DNA of 42,927 nt from Gammaproteobacteria bacterium (GTDB taxonomy: Bacteria > Pseudomonadota > Gammaproteobacteria > Pseudomonadales > Halieaceae). The position numbers were made by a program, and so were the translations under genes. Where the stretch lies: NCBI GenBank assembly GCA_027295405.1, contig JAPUKZ010000172.1, positions 1 to 42,927 on the forward strand, written 5' to 3'. The notes beneath the pieces were generated by a model. It searched no databases. It was not told the origin of the DNA and was given only the letters and a program-made list of their open reading frames with translations. Positions 30,212 through 38,108 of the stretch are shown one piece after another. Each line of letters starts with the position of its first letter. Positions within the stretch are counted from its first letter, which is position 1.

Positions 30212-31308
30212 AAATCTCCAAACTTGACTACCCGGGTCTTGATCGGCGGAAACCAATCCGCTTCGATGTAGCGAAACAGCATGGACCCCAGCGTGTGACC
30301 GGCGGTGCTGATCCAATTGGGGTATTCAATACCCGGATCCTGGTGGGCCACCACGATACAGAGAGAACCGTCCTCGCCATATCTGGCGGTGTGCTTGTTC
30401 ACGGATATATTGTCATAGCGGTAATCCAGGGACTCCATCCAGTAGTTCGACAGCTGGAAATTCCAGGTACGGCACTGGGGTAGCGCATCCACCTCTATCA
30501 CCAGCGCCTCATCCTCGGCCAGCTTCCAGTAACTGTTGTGGTAGTGGATGGAGGGGTCACCACCGGCACTCAGGCACAGCTGCTGATCATTCGCTGGCAA
30601 TTGATTGGTATGCTGACGAAAATTTTCCATCCATTCGATGAAAAGTCCTGCCGTGCCGCTGATGAAGCCCGTTACATTATCCAGTTGTTCGGCGAACTGA
30701 TGCGGCTCAAGCGTCGACTCCCCGCGCGGGTTCAGGCACTCAATGTGCAGGGTTGCGCGGGTCTCCTGGGCCCGGTTCTGGTAGGTCTGCCGCACCAGCA
30801 AATTGTCTGACTCGGGGGTCATGGGCAACCAGTTGCCGGGTTGCCGGGTGGTACTGACAATGATCTCGAAAGTCCCGTCATCAAGTATATCCAGCTCCTC
30901 CAGCTCGAGGTGGCCGGTGGGCGCCATGCCCCCGGTGGTGCCGTAGGACCCGGCCTTGGTTTCAATACTCAGGTAGGGAATGCTGCCGCGGTGCCCCTTG
31001 ATACGGTAATCGTAGTTGCCACTGATCGCGCAATTCTGGTAGAAGTTGTCCGGATTATCATTGCCGATCTTGGCGGTTTCGTGGGACAGGGAGTAAAACT
31101 CCGGAAACCGGGGATCGTTGTATTCGATATTCTTTTCCAGACTCAGGCGCAGCAAGCGGGTCAGGTAGCGGTAGCCCTCGGCACGGTTGAATGCGTCATC
31201 CGGCGTGGTGTCACGCAACACCTGCTCCCCGGCAAGCTTCAGGGAATCACAAAAATCGGCCCACAGCGAACCATCAAGAATGCGCTGTTCCTGGTCCGTC
31301 TGACTCAT
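30208..31308 (-). CDS. DUF1214-like domain protein
   Basis: 366 aa; C-terminal LPQCRTWNFQLSNYWMESLDYRY...NWISTAGHTLGSMLFRY resembles DUF1214-type sequences. Confidence 0.7.
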   Translation of the reverse strand: MSQTDQEQRILDGSLWADFCDSLKLAGEQVLRDTTPDDAFNRAEGYRYLTRLLRLSLEKNIEYNDPRFPEFYSLSHETAKIGNDNPDNFYQNCAISGNYDYRIKGHRGSIPYLSIETKAGSYGTTGGMAPTGHLELEELDILDDGTFEIIVSTTRQPGNWLPMTPESDNLLVRQTYQNRAQETRATLHIECLNPRGESTLEPHQFAEQLDNVTGFISGTAGLFIEWMENFRQHTNQLPANDQQLCLSAGGDPSIHYHNSYWKLAEDEALVIEVDALPQCRTWNFQLSNYWMESLDYRYDNISVNKHTARYGEDGSLCIVVAHQDPGIEYPNWISTAGHTLGSMLFRYIEADWFPPIKTRVVKFGDL

Positions 31309-31443
31309 AAAAGAAATCCATGCTCGAGGGGAGCGACATGATGGCAGAAATCAACCCTCTCGGCATCACCTTATCGGGTGAATCATCCCCGTCGCCAGGG
31401 CGGCGAGTATCAGCAATTCAACAAAGTCGAGCCCCCGCAAGCC

Positions 31444-31623
31444 TCAGTTCCACCAGTAGCGGAACATTTGTATCACGATGGACAAGGCCACCAGGGGAAT
31501 AATCCAGCGGCTTATTCGCTGCAGCTTTTCCGGCTCCAGGGGTTTGGCAAACTTTTCGCCGAACACCACCATCAGGGCTACCCCCCCGAAAATAAACAGC
31601 AGTAGCAGCAACAGGGTATTCAT
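31444..31623 (-). CDS. 59-aa membrane protein absent from the supplied ORF track
   Basis: MNTLLLLLLFIFGGVALMVVFGEKFAKPLEPEKLQRISRWIIPLVALSIVIQMFRYWWN*; ATG overlaps the upstream hydrolase stop (ATGA). Confidence 0.7.
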   Translation of the reverse strand: MNTLLLLLLFIFGGVALMVVFGEKFAKPLEPEKLQRISRWIIPLVALSIVIQMFRYWWN

Positions 31624-32486
31624 TCGCCCTCCTCATTCAGGGCCGGAGCCGCCCGCAGTTTGCGCAGGAAACCGGTTACCGCCGCTGTGAAAATATCATT
31701 GCGGTCACCCGCCACCATGTGCCGGGCCTGGTCGACATCAACAGTTTCAGCATGGGGAATCAGCTGCAGGAATTCCTCCACTTCCAATTCGGTGACCACG
31801 TCAGAAGAGCGCCCGCGAATCAACAGCACTGGCAATTTTATCTTTACCGCCGCATCCAGCAGTCGCTCAGGCGCCCCGGGTCCATTTTGGCGCGGCGCGA
31901 AAAAGTTGGGATCCCAATGCCAGTAGTAGCGGCCGTCCCGCTCGCGCAGGTTCTTGCGCAGGCCACTGAGATCAGCGCGCCGTGGCCGACCCGTGTATTT
32001 TGATACCGCATCCGCCGCTTCCTCCAGCGAGCCGAAGCCGGATTCAATGTGCTCGTGCATGAACTCGAAAATCTTCATCACCCCCGCCTGATTCAGCCGC
32101 GGCGTGACATCGACCAGGACGATGGCGGAAAACATGCCCGCCTCGATTTCACCCGCACCCAGCATGGCGGACATGCCCCCCAGGGACGCACCCACCACCA
32201 CCGGCGGAGTGGAAAAACGGCGCGCCAGACAGGCCATATCCAGGGCAAAATGGACAATGTCGTAAAGCGAATCCGGCGACCAGTCGCTCTCGCCGTGACC
32301 GCGATGATCGTAGGCCACCGCGTACCAGCCCTGCTCCGCCAGCACCTGGGCGGTACCGCCCCAGGAGTGCCGGGTCTGGCCACCCCCGTGAGCGAGTATC
32401 ACCGGGGGATTGGCAGGATCACCCCAGGCATCAGCCACCAGTGTAATTCCGTCCTCACCCGCAAATTCAATCCTTTCTACCTGCAC
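31620..32486 (-). CDS. Alpha/beta hydrolase
   Basis: ILAHGGGQTRHSWGG, YDHRGHGESDW, GASLGGMSA. GTG at 32486 with purine-rich upstream (GGGAGGGAGCGG) preferred; the ORF extends to 32612. Confidence 0.88.
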   Translation of the reverse strand: MQVERIEFAGEDGITLVADAWGDPANPPVILAHGGGQTRHSWGGTAQVLAEQGWYAVAYDHRGHGESDWSPDSLYDIVHFALDMACLARRFSTPPVVVGASLGGMSAMLGAGEIEAGMFSAIVLVDVTPRLNQAGVMKIFEFMHEHIESGFGSLEEAADAVSKYTGRPRRADLSGLRKNLRERDGRYYWHWDPNFFAPRQNGPGAPERLLDAAVKIKLPVLLIRGRSSDVVTELEVEEFLQLIPHAETVDVDQARHMVAGDRNDIFTAAVTGFLRKLRAAPALNEEGE

Positions 32487-32517
32487 TTGCCCGCTCCCTC
32501 CCCAGTGGTCCTCGTCA

Positions 32518-33230
32518 CTATACGGCCCTGCCGGCAGCGTTGCCGGTATGAATTGCACCTTCAATATAACCCACGCCACCACAATCACCGGCAATGTGGG
32601 TTTCCACACCACTGGCCTGCAGTTGCTCGGCCAGCGAGCGGTTGGCCTGGGCGCCGCCGGCGAGTATTACCGTATCCGCTGCGATGTCCACCACCGCATC
32701 CTCAACCCGGAGTTGCAGGGAGCGGCGTTCTATTTGGGTGACGCTGGCCTTGTTAATCATCACCACACCCAGTTCCCTGAGCTCATACAGCACCCGCCAG
32801 CGCCTCACCACTGCCAGCTCGATACCGAACTTCTCTCCCTCCTCGATAACCGAGACCTGGCGGCCCCGTTCGGCGAGAAACTCCGCCAGTTCCACTCCAA
32901 CCAGGCCGCCGCCGACAATGACCACGCGCTTTCCCACCGGCATCCACAGCTTGCTGAGTTTGCGAATATGATCGGCATTACGGGTGATCCCCAGCAGCGC
33001 CCAAAAAACATCATGATTCGCTGCAGGAGATTGAGCTTGCGTTTTACCACCCCGGCGTTTTCACCGGTCATAAGCTGGCGCAGTTCATCACCGCTGAAGA
33101 CATGGGCCTGCTCGGCCCCGGGTATCGGCGGCGCCTCGCGCAGGGCGCCGGTCGCCACTATTACCGCATCGGCCTGCAACTCCGCCACCAGTGCTTCACT
33201 CACTGCCGTGTTCCGCAGTGTAGTCTGCAT
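32518..33230 (-). pseudogene. C-terminal half of an OYE / 2,4-dienoyl-CoA-reductase-type FAD oxidoreductase, frameshifted
   Basis: Frame 1: ADAVIVATGALREAPPIPGAEQAHVFSGDELRQLM...RIMMFF. Frame 2: WALLGITRNADHIRKLSKLWMPVGKRVVIVGGGLVGVELAEFLAERG...IAGDCGGVGYIEGAIHTGNAAGRAV*. The N-terminal FMN barrel is missing. Confidence 0.8.
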
Positions 33231-33253
33231 CCGCCCGCCTGATCCAGTATGCA

Positions 33254-33366
33254 TTCAGTAGCGAAGGCCTTCGCCGTTTCCAGACCTATGCCATCGGTGG
33301 CACCGGTGACCAGAACCAGTGTGTCTGAAAAGTCTTGCAGGCGCTGGTGGACGGCGACCCAGGCCG
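33254..33366 (-). pseudogene. N-terminal fragment of an SDR gene
   Basis: Reading RLQDFSDTLVLVTGATDGIGLETAKAFATE, then running into the FAD-oxidoreductase remnant in another frame. Confidence 0.6.
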
Positions 33367-33380
33367 CGGGAAAAGGCGGG

Positions 33381-33733
33381 TCAGACCAACCCCATCAGCT
33401 CCACCAGGCCGTGGGAATGTCCCGCGGTGTAGCCGCCGTCCACGGCCAGCGCCTGGCCAGTGACAAAGGAGGCATCATCTGAGGCCAGGAAGAAAATATA
33501 TCAATACGCCCAAACTGCGTCACCGCATCAGTGACCAGTGCCTGTTGGGCGGCCAGGTCAGTGACATCCAATTGCCGGAACAGCTCACAGGCATCTGTCT
33601 CTGCCGCATTGATATCGAGCCCAATCACGCTGGACCCTTCCCGTTTAAAGCGTTCACAACAGGCCAGGCCAATGCCGGAGGCGGCACCAGTCACCAGTGC
33701 TACCTTGCCCTCCAGGCGCAGGTCGCTCGCCAT
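33381..33733 (-). pseudogene. SDR gene with internal deletion and frame change
   Basis: MASDLRLEGKVALVTGAASGIGLACCERF...VTQFGRIDI, then in another frame FFLASDDASFVTGQALAVDGGYTAGHSHGLVELMGLV*. The central catalytic region is missing. Confidence 0.8.
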
Positions 33734-35471
33734 CAGCCGGCACCATCAACCGGTGCTGGTTGGGCACCGCGAATCAGTTTGCCCGGGAGCGCACCGGAGG
33801 CAACGCCGTCTTCCATCACGACTTCCCCCGCCACGATAGTCGCACGATAACCTTCGGCGGCCTGGAATATGCGTCTGCCACCCGCCGGCAGGTCATAGAT
33901 CACCTGCGGGGCGTGTACCCGCAGATTATCGAAATCAATGATATTGATATCGGCCTTCATGCCCACTTCCAGGGTGCCACGATCTTCCAGCCCAACGCAG
34001 CGGGCGGTATCACGGGTGTGCATCTTGACCGCCTGCTCCAGTTGGAAACGCTTGCCGCGTTCGCGATCCCGCACCAGGTAGGACAAAAGATAAGTGGGGA
34101 CTGAGGCGTCTGACAAAACGCCACAGTGGGCTCCGGTGTCCGCCAGGCTGATGATGGAATTCTCATCTTCCAGCATGGTTACCTGGCGACTCAAATCACC
34201 GTTGCCGTATCCCATCAGCGGGAAGTACAACATGGCATTACCATCGCGCTTCAACAGCGCGTCGTAGGCGTATTCCTGTGGGCTGACACCCGCACGTGCA
34301 GCCTTGGCCGCAATGCTATCATCCGGGTGTGGCTCGTAGTCGGGATCCGCCCCAAGTTCAAACATCAGATCAAAATCCGAAGCCATCCTGTCGGCTGCCT
34401 CGATACCCATCGTAGGCGTTGGCTCACTCAAAATAGCCTGCCGAACTTCCGGGTCCCGCAAGCGCTCAATACGCTCTTCCGGGCTCAAGGCCAGCAGCGG
34501 GCCAAAGTTCTGGTGCATGAAAAAGGGGTGTACGGTGCCGTTGAAGTTCATCAGTACATTTACCGGTCTGGCCCCCACGTGCGGTACCAGGTGCGCCCCT
34601 TCCGCATTGGCCTGCTTGACGTATTCCAATTGCGCCTCCACCCGCGGCCATTTACTCTCGTCCTGGAAAACAGCACAAAATTGATCTGGCAATCATTAGC
34701 AATGGACAACCGCTTCATCCAGTCCATCTCTGTTTCCCAATCTTCCCAGTCGGAGACCAGCTGGTAGATGCCCTTGCCTAGATCGCCAATCACCTCGCCG
34801 ATGCCTAGAAGTTCAGCCTCATCCGCGTAGGTGCCGGGCATAGCCAAGCCTTCCCGGGTCCTGTGTAATTCTGTACGCGAGGTCGAGAAACCGATCGCAC
34901 CTGCCTCAATGCCTTCTTTGACGATGCGAGCCATCCTGTCCACATCCTCAGGGGTCGCCTGCTCGTTCTTCACCCCCCTGTCACCCATGACATAGGTTCG
35001 TACGGCGCAGTGGGGCACTTGCGCGGCGACATCGATAGCACGCGGAAATTGATCCAGCGCGTCCAGGTATTCTGGAAAGCTCTCCCACGTCCACTCCACC
35101 CCTTCATGCAGAGCGGCGCCAGGAATATCCTCCACGTCCTCCATGACGGAGATCATCAGGTCGTGCGCCTCATCGGTGGGTTTACAGGGAGCAAAACCTA
35201 CTCCGCAATTTCCCATGACCAGGGTGGTGATGCCGTGGTTAACCGCCGGCTTCAGGATAGGATCCCAGGTAGCCTGGCCATCCATATGCGAGTGGGTATC
35301 AACCCAGCCCGGGGTCACCAGCAGGCCAGTGGCGTCAATTTCCTTCGCCGCCGGACCGTTGACCTCACCGACCACTGCAATGCGGCCGTTCTCGACCGCC
35401 ACATCAGCCTGCCTGGCCGAAGCGCCGGTGCCATCAACCAACTTCCCATTCCTGATAATCAAATCGTACAT
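33733..35471 (-). pseudogene. N-acyl-D-amino-acid deacylase-like amidohydrolase split by a frameshift near 34667-34670
   Basis: N-terminal ORF (MYDLIIRNGKLVDGTGASARQADVAV...GWVDTHSHMDGQ) runs to ...INFVLF. The second ORF continues with FQDESKWPRVEAQLEYVKQANAEG... Confidence 0.8.
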
Positions 35472-35510
35472 TGTGCTACAGCCTCCAGGGTGGCGATACG
35501 CTGTTCCAGA

Positions 35511-36452
35511 TCAGGCATTGCTGGTCTCCGGTTTTAGTAATTCAGGTGCCAGCGACTCGACCAGGCGCCTGACTCCCGTTGTCCAGTCTATCGCGGTTTC
35601 ACCGATCAGCTCATGCATGCGGGTGGTATCGATACACAGGCTGCCGAAAGCTTGGGGATTTTCAGTAAAAACTGGTTCAATCCCGGTCAGCTCCTGCAAG
35701 TAGCCGCACCACTCCTCAATACTGGTCCTGTCGGAGCCGCCAAAATTCACCGTGGTGACATCTGTGGTAGCTGCCGCCAGCAAGCGCGGGATCTTCTCCA
35801 GGTAATCCTCAACGTGCAGCAGGTTGTAATAATTAGGTCCCTCGGGATGGAGTTCGATCGGAACTCCCTGCTGCATCATCATCAGGTGAAAATACGGCCA
35901 ACCGCCGTTGTCACCGTAGGGAACACTAAGGCGGGCAATGGTGGTGGGAACACCATATTGCCGCGCCACAAATCGGCACACGGTTTCAGCGGCTATCTTG
36001 CTGATACTGTAGGTGGGAAACATCACCCGGTGGTTGTCTCCCAGCGGTGAATCTTCCCGCCGCGGCTCGTGGCCTGCGTATTCGTAGACGGCGGTGGAGG
36101 AAAAATGCAGGAAAGCCTTGAGGTTTTTGCAGTGCAGCATCAGCCGCCCGACGCCCTCGCCGTTGGCGGCCAGGTCGTAGTCAAAACTATCGGTCTTTAC
36201 CACGGCAAAATTTAGTATGTAGTCAAAGTCGTTGGGCACATCTCGCAGGCCCCCGGGGTCGGCCAGATCCACTGATACGCAACTCGCCCCCAGCCCTTCG
36301 ATCCGGTCGCGGTCTTCCTGTTTGCTGAAGCGAGCCAACCCCGTCACCGCGGCCACCCTGGCCAACTCGGCCACTACCGGCGCCGCCACCTGGCCACTGG
36401 GGCCGGTGATCAAAATCTTGCTGCCAGCCAGATCCACCGGATCCAACGCCAT
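35511..36452 (-). CDS. NAD-dependent epimerase/dehydratase family protein (extended SDR)
   Basis: ILITGPSGQVAAPVVAEL, FSSTAVYEY, YSISKIAAETV. Start MALDPVDL preferred. Confidence 0.88.
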   Translation of the reverse strand: MALDPVDLAGSKILITGPSGQVAAPVVAELARVAAVTGLARFSKQEDRDRIEGLGASCVSVDLADPGGLRDVPNDFDYILNFAVVKTDSFDYDLAANGEGVGRLMLHCKNLKAFLHFSSTAVYEYAGHEPRREDSPLGDNHRVMFPTYSISKIAAETVCRFVARQYGVPTTIARLSVPYGDNGGWPYFHLMMMQQGVPIELHPEGPNYYNLLHVEDYLEKIPRLLAAATTDVTTVNFGGSDRTSIEEWCGYLQELTGIEPVFTENPQAFGSLCIDTTRMHELIGETAIDWTTGVRRLVESLAPELLKPETSNA

Positions 36453-36740
36453 ACCAACCTCCAGCGCATTCTCAAGAGCGGCGCTTATTCTACACTGTAT
36501 TAGCGCCCCTGTTGCCCGCTTCTGTTCAAGACTTTGAACCATCCGCCGCAACGATAGGCAATATTCCCATCGCGGTGAAAGACAGTGCCTTCGGGACCTT
36601 TGTGGTGTCTTATTTAACCCCGGAGTTGGGACTCAGCGGTACCCTGGCGGGCCGGGTCGCCTAGTGGTATGCACGCCGCGCGCGACTCAATCGGCGGCAA
36701 CATCGGGCCATACAAGGGCAACCGAGCCCAGCCGGCCAAT

Positions 36741-37883
36741 TCAGACCATCGTGGTGTGCAGGCGCTGGAGCACAATCCGGTTGCCACCCGCCTCGGTTGC
36801 CCGCTGCATACCCTGTACCGCAAAATCGTGCATTTTCCCGGCCAGTTGTTCCATGTTTACGGCGGGATAACTGTGCGTGCTCCAGCTGGTGATACCCACG
36901 GCCAGACTGGTAAAAAGATTAGCTCCGCGACCGTCGTCGATTTCCATAAATTCAATCTCGCTGCGCATGCGCTCGGCAATTTCCTGGCCCTTGGCCACAC
37001 TGCATGCCGGCAACAAAATGCCGAACTGATCCAGGCCGGTACGGGCGAGGTAGTCGGTACTGCGTAACATATTGGAAATTTTCCGGGCAATAGCCTTGAT
37101 CGTATAGTCGCCTGAGAGGTGGCCGTATCTTTCGTTGATATTTCGAAAATCATCCACCTGCATAATGAACATTGTCAGCGGTTTTTCATTGCGGTGAGAG
37201 CGGGAGATCTCCTTGCGCAATTCCATTCCAAAGGCGCGAAAGTTGCTCAAGCGTGTCACCGGATCCAGCAGACTCAACAGGGACAAGCGCTCCGCGTTGA
37301 TGCAGTTCTCCAGGCAAATGGCAATAATGGCCGCCAGATGCACCATGAACTCAAGTTCCGCTGCCGAGCGAAAGGCGGACGGTTTCGCCGCGCCCCAGTG
37401 AAAGCTGCCCACTATATTCCCATCTCGCAACAGCGGCAGCAACACCAGTGTTTCCAGTTTCTCCTCCGAGGCAACCGCATTAACGGCCCGGTGATCGGAG
37501 ACATCGATAACCTCGATCTTCGGCTGGACCCCGTACATCTGCTGCATGTCGAAGGAATCCTTCACCAGTATCAGATCGTCCCCGTAATCCAGGTCTTTCG
37601 ACATCAAACCGGCTATCACGCCCTGGGGATCGTACAGGGTCAAATTGGACCCGCTGAGTTGAAAATGCTCCCGCGTGGAGATCAGTAACACATCCAGCAC
37701 AGCCGGCAAACTGGCAGCATCCAACAGCATCAGCTCGTATTGCTGCAGGCGCTGCAGCAAGCGCTCATTGACCTCTACATTGCGGGCAAACTCACCCATC
37801 TGTGAGTCGACATCACTGTAGGAAAAACCGTCAGCGAGAGTACGCGAATTGCGCTTTTCGCCGTCTTTCTCGTTCAGGTTCAT
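36741..37883 (-). CDS. DUF484/GAF-like plus degenerate GGDEF domain protein
   Basis: GAF-like N-terminal region (MLLDAASLPAVLDVLLISTREHFQL), GGDEF domain with RSTDYLARTGLDQF in place of GGDEF. Start MNLNEKDGEKRN preferred. Confidence 0.85.
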   Translation of the reverse strand: MNLNEKDGEKRNSRTLADGFSYSDVDSQMGEFARNVEVNERLLQRLQQYELMLLDAASLPAVLDVLLISTREHFQLSGSNLTLYDPQGVIAGLMSKDLDYGDDLILVKDSFDMQQMYGVQPKIEVIDVSDHRAVNAVASEEKLETLVLLPLLRDGNIVGSFHWGAAKPSAFRSAAELEFMVHLAAIIAICLENCINAERLSLLSLLDPVTRLSNFRAFGMELRKEISRSHRNEKPLTMFIMQVDDFRNINERYGHLSGDYTIKAIARKISNMLRSTDYLARTGLDQFGILLPACSVAKGQEIAERMRSEIEFMEIDDGRGANLFTSLAVGITSWSTHSYPAVNMEQLAGKMHDFAVQGMQRATEAGGNRIVLQRLHTTMV

Positions 37884-37941
37884 AGCCCGTATTCCATTGC
37901 CACATACTCTAATGATACTATGTCGGCGCACTATGGTGCAG

Positions 37942-38036
37942 CAAATCCTGAGGGGTGGCCCAGCCTGAGATGTTGTCCGGAAAGTCCGGCAGCGAACCCT
38001 TTGAACCTGATCCGGTTAGCACCGGCGTAGGGATAG
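37942..38036 (+). ncRNA. TPP (THI element) riboswitch
   Basis: Conserved elements GAGGGGTG...CTGAGA...AACCCTTTGAACCTGATCCGGTTAGCACCGGCGTAGGGA, about 70 nt upstream of the TonB receptor start. Confidence 0.95.
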
Positions 38037-38108
38037 GTAGACTTATCTGTCCTTTCTGGAACACACGCACTCGCAACCGGGTCTCTTTTGACGTATTGGA
38101 GAGACTCA

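Noticed and set aside
36580-36663. Plus-strand reading KDSAFGTFVVSYLTPELGLSGTLAGRVA* as a gene remnant
   Set aside because: Short, no recognised family and no plausible start; cannot be supported from sequence alone.
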